From Isosphaeraceae bacterium (lineage in GTDB: Bacteria; Planctomycetota; Planctomycetia; Isosphaerales; Isosphaeraceae): 42,669 nt of DNA. Where the stretch lies: positions 1-42,669 of the forward strand of contig JARLIH010000393.1 in NCBI GenBank assembly GCA_031291845.1. The letters are read 5' to 3'. How positions within the stretch are numbered: the stretch's first letter is position 1; every line of letters starts with the position of its first letter. A program made the translations under genes and the position numbers. This document shows, piece by piece, positions 7,054 through 16,695 of this stretch. The notes beneath the pieces were generated by a model. It was not told where the DNA came from, made no database searches, and was given only the letters and a program-made list of their open reading frames with translations.

Positions 7054-8505
7054 TTACGCCGGCCAACGTCCCAGCGGGCACCGCTCGTGGTTCAGCTTCG
7101 CCTTCACGACGGTGATGCAGCCGCAGAGCCGGCAGCGGATGCCAGTGTGGTGTTCGCAGGCATCGCAGACCGACAACCTCCCGCGGTAGGATTCGACCGA
7201 CGCTGTCTTGAAACCGGAGCCGACGAATGCCTTCATGGACTGGGCGGCGGTGAGGGCCATCCGAAGCAGGCTGGGGCCGACCGCGCCTGACCTCGGGGCG
7301 GTCGCCGAGGTCGTGACATCGAACGAGCCAGTGAAGTCGATCCCGACCTCTTCGCCAGCAGTGGCAGTAAGTGCCGCGCTTTGCTTTCCGGAACGGTAGT
7401 TTGCCAGGTGGTGGGCATACCAATCAGCCGTAGGATTGCCCAGACGACGCAGACGCTCGACGGACGCTTCAGCGCGAGCGATCGCCTGGTCCCGATGTCC
7501 CTCTTCTGCATACACAATGGCTGCACGCCAAAGCAATCCGGCCTCGTGCCGCACATCACCGAGGTCCGCCGCGATCGAGGCAGCCTCCTCGAAGTGAGTC
7601 CGTGCCGCCACAACCTCACCCTGGGCGAGATTAGCCTCCGCGAGTCGTTCTGTCGCGAGCTTTTCGGCGTAGCGATCGCCAGTCTCTCGCACGTAAGCCA
7701 AAACCCGTTCCAGACGGTTTTTCGCCCGATCCGGCCGGCCCAGGATCAACAGGGCTAGTGCGAGGCTGCTCTCGGCGTCGGCTTCTCGGGCGCGGTCCCC
7801 CAGCCGTCTGGCCTCGGCGAGGGCTTCTCTCAGTTTTGGGACAGCGAGGCGGGGCTGCTTGCCTTTCAAGAACACGAGTGCCAGGTCGATCAAGGCCGTC
7901 ACCTCGCCTGCACGGTCGCCGGCCCGACGAGCGGTCTCCAGCGATCGCTCGGCGAGAGCCTGGGGGGAAAGCTCCGCCGATGAATCCGGCCCTGATGGTC
8001 CTTCGACCCGGGTGGCCTCCGGACGCGACGCCGAGTCGGCCTCGACTCGTTCCTGCCCCACATCGCCGAGCAGGTAAAGATTGGGACCAAGTGATCGATA
8101 CTCCTGAACCTCCGGCCAGATCGCCCTGATGCGCATTTCGTCGAGCGGCGCCGCCTCATCTTCGGCCCAGGCGAAACGCCGGTCATAGCGCCGCGCTCCG
8201 CAAGGTTCACCCCATTTGCCATTGGGGAGGGTCAACGCCCGATCGGATCGGCCGCCGACCAGGCGTCGGAACGCCTGACCTAGCGAAGTGCCGAGCCGCT
8301 CGCGAACCGCAACCGATGTGACCTCAATTGAGCAAACGCCTTGAGTGTTGCTGACCGCCGCGCGGACGACGGTCCCGACGCGTTCCCAGTGCTGGTGATC
8401 TGCGTCCCGCTCCCCCGGCAGCCAAAGGACCAGACGGCCGGCGGGAGACGGTTCATGAAGGATACCGTCGGACACGACCAGCGGACGCCCGTCTGGTAAA
8501 TTCAT
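7054..8505 (-). CDS. TPR-repeat protein with C-terminal cysteine-rich (zinc-ribbon-like) tail
   Basis: 483 residues from ATG at 8505; a TTG seven codons upstream (8526) is also possible. I do not recognise the N-terminal ~150 residues. Residues ~178-370 are helical TPR-like repeats (ERSLETARRAGDRAGEVTAL, then LREALAEARRLGDRAREADA, then LERVLAYVRETGDRYAEKLA). The last ~45 residues form a metal-binding tail: CDACEHHTGIRCRLCGC, then CPLGRW. That tail resembles small Cys-rich modules also found as stand-alone or phage-type proteins. There is no signal peptide or membrane segment, so it is cytoplasmic. TPRs usually bind other proteins; the partner is unknown. The neighbours (ASST-like gene, M61 peptidase) are not obviously linked in function. 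Confidence 0.75.
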   Translation of the reverse strand: MNLPDGRPLVVSDGILHEPSPAGRLVLWLPGERDADHQHWERVGTVVRAAVSNTQGVCSIEVTSVAVRERLGTSLGQAFRRLVGGRSDRALTLPNGKWGEPCGARRYDRRFAWAEDEAAPLDEMRIRAIWPEVQEYRSLGPNLYLLGDVGQERVEADSASRPEATRVEGPSGPDSSAELSPQALAERSLETARRAGDRAGEVTALIDLALVFLKGKQPRLAVPKLREALAEARRLGDRAREADAESSLALALLILGRPDRAKNRLERVLAYVRETGDRYAEKLATERLAEANLAQGEVVAARTHFEEAASIAADLGDVRHEAGLLWRAAIVYAEEGHRDQAIARAEASVERLRRLGNPTADWYAHHLANYRSGKQSAALTATAGEEVGIDFTGSFDVTTSATAPRSGAVGPSLLRMALTAAQSMKAFVGSGFKTASVESYRGRLSVCDACEHHTGIRCRLCGCITVVKAKLNHERCPLGRWPA

Positions 8506-9407
8506 GAATGCTTCCCGTGGAGTCAATTGTGGCGAAGCCCGGTTCCCGACTCGCTCCCCCTCGATCGCACGGACAGTCTATCTTACAGGATCCAACGGCT
8601 AGATTCCTCAAATCGAGCGGCGTGATTCTTCCCAACGCCGCGACGCTCGATGGTTGATCCGGTCGTCCGGTCAGTCTAAACCTGTCGCAAGCCTGACGTG
8701 ACGTCCTTTCTTTAACCATGAGCCTCGGAGCAGAAAACCGATCGAGATCCTCGGCCACGCGGTTGGCGGGACTGCCTCTCGCCACTGGACCACACGGCGC
8801 CCCGCTGGCCTTCAAGGCGATCGTGAATCTTCCCCAGCCGACCACGTTCTCGGCCCTGGTGAAAAGGGAGCAACAGCGAATGCCACGGAACTGAACCGGC
8901 TTGCTGCACGGCAGACCAGTCGGAAGCGGATCCTGGCCCTCGATGCCGGACAAACGCACAGCCGACGACAAACGTAAAACGAGGATAAAACTTCATGTCG
9001 CGTCGCGGGTACAACAGGACGTAGCGTTACATCTTCGTGGGCGTGCGCCCATCCGTCGGCTCGGCCCGCGGCGCGTGCCCACGAAGATGTGGAAACGGCA
9101 CCCAGCCTCCCCCGGCTTCGTATACGTATTAACTGATCTCACCAAACTAGCAGCCCACAGCATGATCATTCCAAAATCTTATAGGTAATAACATATCATT
9201 AAACCGTGTAATAATACGGTCGGTTCTCATGAGCGCTCGAGGGAGGGAAAAGCATCCGTATGCGGAAGGATTGACGACGTGGGTGCGGGATCCGCCTGCC
9301 CGAGAGGAGCAGGGGATAGCGGAAGGATCGCTTCCCTGGTCGAATGAGTTTGCTGAGGTGCGGCCGGCGGCACGACCACGGTTCCTGGTCACCTTTCGTC
9401 GTCGAGC
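8506..9407. other. Intergenic region, no gene recognised
   Basis: About 900 bases between divergently transcribed genes. Several short frames exist on both strands, but none resembles a known protein. It holds a 14-bp inverted repeat (9029-9090) and a strikingly AT-rich patch around 9150-9225 in an otherwise GC-rich sequence, which could contain a promoter for the plus-strand peptidase gene. I cannot assign -35/-10 boxes with confidence. Confidence 0.5.
9029..9090. repeat. Perfect 14-bp inverted repeat (palindromic element)
   Basis: ACATCTTCGTGGGC at 9029-9042 is the exact reverse complement of GCCCACGAAGATGT at 9077-9090, with a 34-base GC-rich loop. It lies in non-coding sequence and resembles small REP/MITE-like palindromes seen elsewhere in this window. 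No second copy of this sequence was seen here. Confidence 0.6.
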
Positions 9408-11312
9408 GTGACGGCTCATCCTGCCGCCGCCCAGCGCGGCCGCCGTTCGGATGGCCGTCGCTCCGGCCCGTCCCCGAGAGGCAGACCCTTGAGCAAACGC
9501 AATCGCTCCAAAACCGATGACGCGAATCCGTCGGCGGCAGCGCTGCCGTCGGTCGCATATCGAGTTCGCGTACTTCACGCTCGCCACGAACTGTACGTCG
9601 AGATGACGCTTGACAACCCGGTGGCGCGGTCGATCCGCCTCGAATGTCCGACATGGGTTCCGGGATCTTACTCGTTCATGCCGTTCGGGCGCGATCTGTT
9701 TGACCTCGAGGCGCGCGACGCCGCCAGTGGTGCGGCGCTTGCCGTTGTTCGTGACGGATGGCAGGCGTTTCGAATCGAGGCCGCCAAGGGCACGACCATC
9801 GTCACCTATAAGGCCTACGCCTACTCCGCGGATTTCAGCGAGCCATGTGGGCTGGTTGACGGAGCCTACGCGGTGATCCTTGGCGCCCGATACCTGCACG
9901 CACCGGCTTTCCCCGGCCCCTGTCGCGTCCAGTATGAACTGCCGGCCGGATGGAGCGTCCATCATCCGAGCGGCGCGGCGCGCCTCGGGACTACGACCAC
10001 GTGGGACTACCCGAGCTACGAGGTGATGCTCGACACACCGGTCGTGATGGGCAATTACGACTTGATTGAACGCAGCGTCAAGGGGACGCGGTTCTGGTTC
10101 GTCTTCGTCGACCGCTCCCTCGGCTACGAGGCTCACGTGGACGCGTTTGTCGACCAGGTCGCCACGGCGGCCGGGGAGTTCCACGAGATTTTCGGCTCGT
10201 TTCCATTCGAAGACTACACCTTCGTCCTCACCACCAACCCCGAGCTCGACTGGGGCCTGGAGCACCTGACGAGCACGATGTGCGGCGTGGGGAACGAGGT
10301 GTTTATCGATCCGGAGAAGATGGCGTTGGCAACGCGCGTCTGTGCTCACGAGTTATTTCACGCCTGGAACGTACGACGCCTCAGGCCGGCCCCGCTGAAG
10401 CAACCCGACCTTTACGGGGGCAGCTTCACCGAAGGTCTCTGGGTGGCCGAGGGCTTCACCAGATACTACGAGTTCCTCGCCTGCACGCGCGCCGCCGTAT
10501 ATACCCCCGCGCAGTTCTTCAGTTGCGTCGTGAATTACTACAAACACCTCGCCGCCACTCCCGCCTTCGGACGAGTCTCCGCCGTTGACTCCTCGCTCGC
10601 GGCTTATCTGAACCACAGCAAGTACCCCGGACGATGCAACAACTCGATCGACTACTATGATAAGGGGATGTTGATCGCCTTTGATCTCGACGTCGAGCTG
10701 CGCACGAAATCCCCAGCGGATTCGCTCGACCACGCTTTTCGGGATTTCTATCAGCAGCACGCCGGTAGCAAGCTGGGCTACACCACCGCGGAGGTCATTG
10801 CCTTCTTTGAGGCGCGGCATGCTGGCCTGGGCCAGATGCTGACACATACGGCCGTCGAAGCCGCCGGACTGTGCGTCGAAACTCGGCTCACCCACCTCGG
10901 CTTCCAGGTCCAGAACGAGCCCGTACGCTACCTGGGTTTGATGTTCAACAACTCGACCGGCCCTGCGATCAACAACGTGCTCGACGACAGCCCCGCGAGT
11001 TCCTGTGGCGCTGCCCCAGACGACGTGATCACCCGAATCAACGGCTATCCCTTCAGCGCAAAGGCCCTGGCATGGGTGGCCGCTCGATCCGATGAGGTCA
11101 CCTTGGAGGTGATGCGCGGTCACCGCGCCCTGAACTTCAAACTCACTCCGGCCGAGCGCACCCAGATCACGTCTCTGGTCTGGGAAGGTTCGGAAGAGCA
11201 GGCGCAGCTCATCCGCTCCTGGCTCCACTGCGACGGCTTCCGGCCGACGGCCGGCCAGGTTTTCGAGCTGCGCTTCTACGAGAACTTCCACGGCGTCGAG
11301 ATGGTGATCTAA
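9408..11312 (+). CDS. M61-family metallopeptidase (glycyl aminopeptidase-like) with PDZ domain
   Basis: 634 residues from GTG at 9408; a TTG at 9489 is an alternative start that removes a basic, low-complexity leader. Domains in order: an N-terminal beta domain (~45-210), with CPTWVPGSYSFMPFGRDL typical of M61; the gluzincin catalytic domain with the zinc motif H314-E-L-F-H318 and the third ligand E348 in LWVAEGFTRYYE; and a C-terminal PDZ-like region (~510-580, with DDSPASSCGAAPDDVITRIN). Characterised members remove N-terminal Gly or Ala from peptides. I see no signal peptide, so it is probably cytoplasmic unless another start is used. All zinc-binding and catalytic residues visible in the family are kept. 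It is separated from the next gene by 205 bases. Confidence 0.9.
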   Translation: MTAHPAAAQRGRRSDGRRSGPSPRGRPLSKRNRSKTDDANPSAAALPSVAYRVRVLHARHELYVEMTLDNPVARSIRLECPTWVPGSYSFMPFGRDLFDLEARDAASGAALAVVRDGWQAFRIEAAKGTTIVTYKAYAYSADFSEPCGLVDGAYAVILGARYLHAPAFPGPCRVQYELPAGWSVHHPSGAARLGTTTTWDYPSYEVMLDTPVVMGNYDLIERSVKGTRFWFVFVDRSLGYEAHVDAFVDQVATAAGEFHEIFGSFPFEDYTFVLTTNPELDWGLEHLTSTMCGVGNEVFIDPEKMALATRVCAHELFHAWNVRRLRPAPLKQPDLYGGSFTEGLWVAEGFTRYYEFLACTRAAVYTPAQFFSCVVNYYKHLAATPAFGRVSAVDSSLAAYLNHSKYPGRCNNSIDYYDKGMLIAFDLDVELRTKSPADSLDHAFRDFYQQHAGSKLGYTTAEVIAFFEARHAGLGQMLTHTAVEAAGLCVETRLTHLGFQVQNEPVRYLGLMFNNSTGPAINNVLDDSPASSCGAAPDDVITRINGYPFSAKALAWVAARSDEVTLEVMRGHRALNFKLTPAERTQITSLVWEGSEEQAQLIRSWLHCDGFRPTAGQVFELRFYENFHGVEMVI

Positions 11313-11447
11313 GTCGTTCCCGATGATCGACAGGCCTCCAATTCGCCCGACGTACCCAGTATGACCCGAATTCTGGGCCATTCCGCACAGAATGTAGCCG
11401 CCATCATCGAGAGTGCGGAAGAACCGGTTTTGAGCGCTCGCAGACAG

Positions 11448-11468
11448 CTGCCTACACCTCTTAGGCAG
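11448..11468. other. Short perfect hairpin downstream of the M61 gene
   Basis: CTGCCTA (11448-11454) pairs with TAGGCAG (11462-11468) over a 7-nt loop and is followed by AAAAATTT. The A-then-T tract is not a classic terminator tail on the plus strand. It could weakly end transcription of the peptidase gene or lie in the leader of the DHFR-like gene. Confidence 0.3.
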
Positions 11469-11517
11469 AAAAATTTCTAACAGGTAGTTACGTGAACTAA
11501 TCCTCGGGGGCCCGACA

Positions 11518-12084
11518 ATGGCCGACACGATTTCTCGCGTAACGATCCACATGGTGGCGAGTCTCGACGGCTTCATCGCTCGAAGGGACGGAAGCGTGGA
11601 CTGGCTCGAGACCTCAGACAAATTCGAAGACGGGGACTCGATGGCCCCGGAGTTCGTGGAAGAGTTCCTCAAGTCGATAGACTGCTACGTGATGGGATCG
11701 CGAACCTACGAAACCGCATTGGAGTTCGAGGCCAAGGGGTTTGGCTGGCCCTACGGCGACAAGCCTACCTTCGTGCTGAGCAGTCGCGAGCTGCCGAGGA
11801 ACAGAAAGACTGTCGAGTTTTACTCAGGAGACCTTGCGCGGCTGGTGAATGAACGATTGAAGCCAGCCTTCCGCAATATTTGGTTCGTTGGAGGCGGCGC
11901 GGTTTCCGGCGAATGCCTTCGCCTCGGGCTCGCCGACGAGGTTCGCTATTCGATAATGCCCATCCTAATTGGTGATGGAATTTCATTCTTCGAGGGGCTC
12001 GACAAGGACGTTGCCCTGCACCTTGTGGAGGTGAAGGCCTACGAAAGCGGCATGGTGGCGCTTCGCCACGAGGTGAGAAAGTAG
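11518..12084 (+). CDS. Dihydrofolate reductase-family (RibD C-terminal-like) protein
   Basis: 188 residues from ATG at 11518. The start matches the DHFR/RibD-C fold proteins: VTIHMVASLDGFIARRDGSV, then DWLE. Further family blocks are MGSRTYE (~60-66), PTFVLSSRELP (~82-92), IWFVGGGAVSGECLRLGLAD (the NADPH-binding GGG, ~121-140) and MPILIGDGISFF. Length fits the YyaP/YwjB-type group. It probably reduces a small heterocyclic or antibiotic-like substrate with NADPH, in the cytoplasm; it is not the housekeeping folA. Codon use is less GC-biased than in its neighbours (for example GGA, ATT and TCG mixed), which may hint at recent acquisition, but that is only an impression. Confidence 0.85.
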   Translation: MADTISRVTIHMVASLDGFIARRDGSVDWLETSDKFEDGDSMAPEFVEEFLKSIDCYVMGSRTYETALEFEAKGFGWPYGDKPTFVLSSRELPRNRKTVEFYSGDLARLVNERLKPAFRNIWFVGGGAVSGECLRLGLADEVRYSIMPILIGDGISFFEGLDKDVALHLVEVKAYESGMVALRHEVRK

Positions 12085-12360
12085 GCGTCACCGGTTTGGA
12101 CTGGGTGCCCTCCAGTCCGGCACGAGCGGTAGCGGTAACCGATCGTGAACCAGTCTCTTAATAACCGGTTGCACCGGACGGATCGCTGCGCGGCCCCCTG
12201 CTGAACGCGAGCGCTCGCCCAAGAGCCTTGATCACGTTGCTTCAACCTGCGTCAGGCCGGCGCACCGGAGCAGCTTCTGGCCCCTGAAAGACGTCGACTT
12301 GAAAAAATTTAAATCCCGTCAACAGTCGCCTTCGCAACTACTGACAGGATTTGTGTTTGC

Positions 12361-12442
<82 letters not shown>

Positions 12443-12568
12443 TCTCATCCAGTAGGCCCGATCATAATACCACCGGAAGGAAAATTGTCAAGGACCGCGG
12501 CCATCTGATCAAATGAACAGTATTTATGCGGTCAAACAGGAGACCGAAGGAGCGCGGAACGGCGGCGC

Positions 12569-13576
12569 TCAGTACGCGTCGGCCGAAACCACCTCACCGC
12601 CGGCGCGGGTCGATAGCGCTGCCCAGACGGAGGGGGCAACGGTGTTCTTGATGAAGCTGGCGTGGCCGTCGCAGAACAGGAGATCGACGCCGCCGGGATG
12701 TAGACTGCGGGCGGTCTTCCAGCCGGGGTTATGGTAAGTGACGCAGTCGGGCCTGGCGGCGTTGGGGGGCAGGTAGTGGTTGTAGAGTCCACTCAAATAG
12801 TCACCATCCCACCAGGCCGCTCCCTTGTTCAGCAGCCAGCCCGCTCCCGAGGCCGCGCAGCCGCTGTCGGTCAGTGGCCCGGCGGACATGCGGGCAAACG
12901 CCCGGTAGAGGGGCGAGGGGACCGGAGTCGGGGTCGTCTGCGTGTAGGGACCGGCGATTCCAAGGAGTTGCTCGGCGACGGCCGCCGTCTGGCTCGTGCC
13001 GTCGAGCACGTTCGCTACGCTGAGCGCGGGACCCAGGATGAAGATGCCCGGGGCGTTGGTCGCGTCGCCGCCGTTGGAGCCATCGCCCGAGCAGAAGGCG
13101 TAGTTCGTCGGGGCCGAACCGACGAGAGGAGGGGGCGCGCCGTCGCTCGGGCAGAGGAACACCGAGACCTGCGTGGCCATCGCGGTCGTGTTCTCGGCGT
13201 AATAGGGCCAGAACGCTGAGCCGCCGCCGGACGGCATGTGGGCGATCGGGAAATTGAAGTTGAAGGCGTTCGCGACGTTCGTCTGCTCCAGGTAGGGGGC
13301 CATCTGCGCAAGGGCTGACCACCGGTATTGCTGGGCGGACGTCGTGGCCGGCACCGGCCCGGTCGGGTAGAGGAACCCGACGGGGAACGAGCCGAGTGCC
13401 GAGTGGTAAGTGTTGAGGCCCAGGCCGATCTGCTTGAGGTTGTTGACGCACTGCGCCCGCCGAGCCGCCTCGCGCGCGGCCTGGACGGCGGGGAGCAAGA
13501 GCGCGATCAACACGGCGATGATCGCGATCACCACCAGGAGTTCGATCAGGGTGAAGCCGCGGCAACGGCGGAACAC
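12569..13576 (-). CDS. DUF1559 prepilin-like protein with H-X9-DG domain
   Basis: 335 residues. I place the start at GTG 13576, because GGGGG lies 8 nt upstream and the protein then begins with a short basic leader directly before the type IV prepilin motif ([20 protein letters not shown], residues ~5-24). The longer open frame runs back into the upstream gene and is not real. Next come [19 protein letters not shown], typical of DUF1559, and near the C-terminus [17 protein letters not shown], the H-X9-DG motif. DUF1559 proteins are very abundant in planctomycetes; a prepilin peptidase would cleave after the Gly and the protein would sit in a pseudopilus or cell-surface fibre. The gene begins 24 bases after the stop of the PQQ-type gene, so the two are likely co-transcribed. 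Confidence 0.9.
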   Translation of the reverse strand: MFRRCRGFTLIELLVVIAIIAVLIALLLPAVQAAREAARRAQCVNNLKQIGLGLNTYHSALGSFPVGFLYPTGPVPATTSAQQYRWSALAQMAPYLEQTNVANAFNFNFPIAHMPSGGGSAFWPYYAENTTAMATQVSVFLCPSDGAPPPLVGSAPTNYAFCSGDGSNGGDATNAPGIFILGPALSVANVLDGTSQTAAVAEQLLGIAGPYTQTTPTPVPSPLYRAFARMSAGPLTDSGCAASGAGWLLNKGAAWWDGDYLSGLYNHYLPPNAARPDCVTYHNPGWKTARSLHPGGVDLLFCDGHASFIKNTVAPSVWAALSTRAGGEVVSADAY

Positions 13577-13599
13577 GTTGTCACCCCCGACGACCCGTC

Positions 13600-14922
13600 T
13601 CAGGGCTTCTCCCCCTCGTAGGCCACGCGCCAGACCGTGCCGGACCCATCGTCGGTCACCATCAAGGCGCCGTCCTTGGCCACAGCCACGCCCACCGGCC
13701 GGCCCCAGACGTCCCCCTCGGGGGTGACGAAGCCGACGAGGAAGTCCTCGTACTCGCCCGTGGCCTTGCCATCCCGCATCGGTACGCGAATCACCTTGTA
13801 GCCCGTCCTGCGCGCGCGGTTCCACGACCCGTGCTCGGACGCGAAGGCGTCGAGGTGGTACTCCTTGGGAAACGACTCGCCCGTATAAAACGTCATGTCG
13901 AGCGAGGCCGAGTGCGACTGCAACAGGACGTCCGGCACGAGCACCTTCTCCTTCAATTCAGGACGCTTCCCCTTCTGCCGGGGATCCTGGTGCGGGCCGA
14001 TGTAGTACCACGGCCAGCCGTAGAACGCCCCCTCGTCCACGTGCGTGATGTAGTCCGGCACGAGGTGGTCACCCAGCCCGTCGCGTTCGTTGACCGAGGT
14101 CCAGAGCTCCCCCGTCTTCGGGTGGACCGTCAGGCCCACCGGGTTGCGAATGCCCCAGCCGAAGACTTTTTCGTGCTTGCCCTCGGGGTCGAAGACGAGG
14201 ATGTCCGCCCTGCGCTTTTCGCCCTCGTTGTCGTCGACGTTCGACTTCGAGCCGACCGAGACGAACATGCGCTTGCCGTCGAGCGAAAAGACCACGTCCC
14301 GCGTCCAGTGCCCGCCCCCGGTCAAGCGGCCGCCGCTCGGGATGTCGGCGACGATCGTCTCCGGCTTCCCGGTCGCCTTGGTGTCGCCGTTGCGATACGG
14401 GAACCGCACGACCGACCCGGTGTTGGCGACGTACACGTGCGTCGGGTTTGGGCCAGGCGGGTAGAACGCGATGCCGAACGGCTGACTGAGGTCGCTGGCA
14501 AAAGCGGACGTCACTTCCGGCGTGCCGTCTCCGTCGGCGTCGCGCAGCACGCGAATGCGGCCCGGCGCACTCTCGGCCACGAACAGGTCGCCGTTGGGCG
14601 CAGTGATGATGACCCGCGGCTGATTGAGCTTCGTCATGAACTCGGTGACCTTGAAACCCTTCGGGGCCTTCGGCCACGCCCCCTCGGGCCGGCGCACCAC
14701 CTTCGGGCCGTTGCTGGCCGACGGCGTGTCGAACGGCTTCGGCAGGTCGTCGACCGTGATCAGCCGTCGCACCCCCGGCGCGTCGGTCGTCCAGTCCCCC
14801 AGCGCGTCCTGGCCCTTGAGGACCTTCGGTTCGTCGGCCGTCGCGGTGAGCGCGGCGAGCGCCATCACGGCGACCGTCGCCGGCACCAACGACGCGAGGT
14901 TTCGCAGCAAACTTTGGAACAT
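13600..14922 (-). CDS. PQQ-dependent sugar dehydrogenase / sorbosone dehydrogenase-like protein
   Basis: 440 residues with an N-terminal signal peptide (hydrophobic core [15 protein letters not shown], cut near ATADEP). The rest follows the soluble quinoprotein glucose/sorbosone dehydrogenase propeller: [18 protein letters not shown] (~101-118), [30 protein letters not shown] followed by [27 protein letters not shown], and [18 protein letters not shown] near the C-terminus, then [20 protein letters not shown]. Members oxidise sugars or similar compounds with PQQ in the periplasm, but many planctomycete copies are uncharacterised, and no PQQ synthesis gene is in this window. AAGGGAAA lies upstream of the ATG. 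It heads a two-gene unit with the DUF1559 gene and is divergent from the M20 gene (181-base gap). Confidence 0.88.
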   Translation of the reverse strand: MFQSLLRNLASLVPATVAVMALAALTATADEPKVLKGQDALGDWTTDAPGVRRLITVDDLPKPFDTPSASNGPKVVRRPEGAWPKAPKGFKVTEFMTKLNQPRVIITAPNGDLFVAESAPGRIRVLRDADGDGTPEVTSAFASDLSQPFGIAFYPPGPNPTHVYVANTGSVVRFPYRNGDTKATGKPETIVADIPSGGRLTGGGHWTRDVVFSLDGKRMFVSVGSKSNVDDNEGEKRRADILVFDPEGKHEKVFGWGIRNPVGLTVHPKTGELWTSVNERDGLGDHLVPDYITHVDEGAFYGWPWYYIGPHQDPRQKGKRPELKEKVLVPDVLLQSHSASLDMTFYTGESFPKEYHLDAFASEHGSWNRARRTGYKVIRVPMRDGKATGEYEDFLVGFVTPEGDVWGRPVGVAVAKDGALMVTDDGSGTVWRVAYEGEKP

Positions 14923-15103
14923 CGTGAAATTTCCCTTGGGCCCACGGCACCAGCGGGAACGAGCAGGTCCCGCCCAAACTTCGGACCGATCGATCCTACA
15001 CGAACGGAAACGCGAATGTCAGCCGTCGTGGACCGCTGTGCGGTCGTTCTCATGCCGTCCGTCTTCCGCTTCCCGATTGTGAACGCCGTGCTGCCGGGCT
15101 AGC

Positions 15104-16333
15104 ATGGCTTGGCTACGGACTTCCGCGCGATCCCTCACCTGCCGGTACGCCATCGTGCATGAGAATCTCGCCATTCGAGAACATTTGCGGTCGTTGATCA
15201 ATCGCGAGCGGCTGGTCGAGACGGCCGTGCGGCTCATCGAAGTTCCCAGCCCCACAGGGAAGGGGAGGGCCGTGGCTGACCGGCTTGCTGCCCTGCTGGG
15301 CGACGACGGCTTCACGGTCGAGCGCCCCGACGGCGGTTACCGCTCCGCGCCCGCCGTGGCCGTGCGTCTCGCGAGCGGGAAACCGGGGCGGACGTTGCAG
15401 TTCAACGGGCACCTCGACACGGTCCATCTTCCCTTCGTCGGTCCCCGCGTCATCAATGGCCAGATCACCGGCAGCGGCGCATCGGACATGAAGTCGGGCG
15501 TGGCCGCCGCTGTTGAGGCGCTGCGCGTGCTGCGCGATTCCGGCGCGCTGGGCGGCGGTTCGATCCTCCTCACCGCCCACGACCTGCACGAGGCCCCCTG
15601 GGGCGACGGCCGCCAGCTCGACGCGCTCATCACCGAAGGTTACGTGGGCGACGCCGTGCTGCTCCCCGAACCGCTCCACGGGTCACTCCCCGTGATCGGG
15701 CGCGGCTCGGCCACGTGGAAGGTCAACGTCCAGCGCACGGGGCCGCCGGTTCACGAGGTGATGCGACCGCTCGACGAACCAAGCGTCATCGCCGCCGGCG
15801 CGGAGCTGGTCGCGCGGCTCGCACGCTGGAACGCGGAGCTGGGAGCGCTCGCCAACCCCCTCTGCGGCGCGGCCAGCGTCTTCGTCGGCCAGATCCACGC
15901 CGGCGAGATCTTCAACCAGTACCCTCGAGAGTGCTGGCTCGAAGGCACCCGCCGCTGGCTGCCAGGCACGGACAGACGCGAGGTCGAACGCGACTTTCGC
16001 GCCCGCATCGCCGCGCTGGCGAGCGACACCGGCACGACCGTCGATTGCCGCTGGTGTTTCATCCGCGACGCGTTCGTGCTCGACCAGGCCGACCCCGTCG
16101 TAGAAGCCTTTCAACGGGCCAACACGGCCGTTTCGGGCGCGCGCCTGCCGATCGGCCCGAAGCCGTTCGTCGACGACGGCAACAGCTTCTGGGCCCTGGC
16201 CGGCGTGCCGGCGATCACCCACGGGCCGAAGGCCGGCGGCCAGCACACGGTCGAGGAGTGGGTGTCAGTTGACGACCTGGTCCGCGTGGCGCTTCAATAC
16301 GCGATGACGGCGGTGTTGTATTGTGCACAATAG
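15104..16333 (+). CDS. M20-family metallopeptidase/amidohydrolase
   Basis: 409 residues from ATG at 15104; GTG at 15155 would give a start closer to the conserved region (ERLVETAVRLIEVPSPTGKG). Metal-site blocks of the M20 dizinc hydrolases are present: NGHLDTV (H103, D105), GSGASDMKSGVAA with the bridging Asp, and VLLPEPL. The usual DEE catalytic element is replaced by AHDLHEAPWGDG, which keeps one Glu. The C-terminal catalytic His region reads ITHGPKAGGQHTVEEWV. There is no signal peptide. Family members remove acyl groups or cleave amino acids from small substrates (ArgE/DapE/carboxypeptidase G2-like); this substrate is unknown. It precedes an aminotransferase by 362 bases on the same strand, so a joint amino-acid pathway is plausible but not shown. 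Confidence 0.85.
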   Translation: MAWLRTSARSLTCRYAIVHENLAIREHLRSLINRERLVETAVRLIEVPSPTGKGRAVADRLAALLGDDGFTVERPDGGYRSAPAVAVRLASGKPGRTLQFNGHLDTVHLPFVGPRVINGQITGSGASDMKSGVAAAVEALRVLRDSGALGGGSILLTAHDLHEAPWGDGRQLDALITEGYVGDAVLLPEPLHGSLPVIGRGSATWKVNVQRTGPPVHEVMRPLDEPSVIAAGAELVARLARWNAELGALANPLCGAASVFVGQIHAGEIFNQYPRECWLEGTRRWLPGTDRREVERDFRARIAALASDTGTTVDCRWCFIRDAFVLDQADPVVEAFQRANTAVSGARLPIGPKPFVDDGNSFWALAGVPAITHGPKAGGQHTVEEWVSVDDLVRVALQYAMTAVLYCAQ

Positions 16334-16456
16334 ATTCGTTCAGCGACCGGTTGCTTCGAGGGTCGCGGGAGCCGTCCGACGAAACTAGGCTCAGACCGAG
16401 GATCTTCTCGTGCAACGCCGGGGTGGCAAGATGACGCTGTCTCAAAACCCGCGAGC

Positions 16457-16526
16457 GGGAGGTTCCTGCCGCGCCAAACCCGGTCACGGACGTCCCTTTG
16501 GGGCTTGGCTCGGCAGGAGCCTCGCC
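16457..16526. repeat. Imperfect palindromic element, copy A (GGCTCGG..GGAGCCTCGCCC family)
   Basis: The left arm 16457-16481 (GGGAGGTTCCTGCCGCGCCA then AACCC) pairs with the right arm 16501-16526 (GGGCTTGGCTCGGCAGGAGC then CTCGCC), matching at about 21 of 25 positions. The right arm is related to the arm of the element at 18160-18254: both read GGCTCGG-two bases-GGAGCCTCGCCC-base-CCCAGG. It lies in the 362-base gap before the aminotransferase, which holds no other recognised feature. Confidence 0.65.
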
Positions 16527-16695
16527 CCCCCAGGCAAAGACGTGCCGGCAGCGCACCGGGTTGATCGAATTCTCCCGCAGCATCGCCCCTTGCTGACGAT
16601 CCGGGCAAAAAACCGTTCCTCGCCGACCACCCGCAAGCTGTGTCTCGACTGTATCTAACTCGCCCCGAAACGACCCCTGTGGAAACCGCCGCGCC

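Noticed and set aside
8453..9014. Minus-strand frames of 172 and 100 residues
   Set aside because: No domain, no consistent codon bias, and they overlap each other in different frames.
9147..10349. 400-residue minus-strand frame
   Set aside because: It runs antisense to the M61 peptidase and has no domain; the peptidase has a full zinc site.
13577..13825. N-terminal extension of the DUF1559 frame
   Set aside because: It overlaps the end of the PQQ-type gene and reads as a shadow; the prepilin leader starts at 13576.
16319..16332. 14-base perfect palindrome TATTGTGCACAATA at the M20 stop codon
   Set aside because: Short, includes the last codons of the gene, and only one copy was seen; probably chance.
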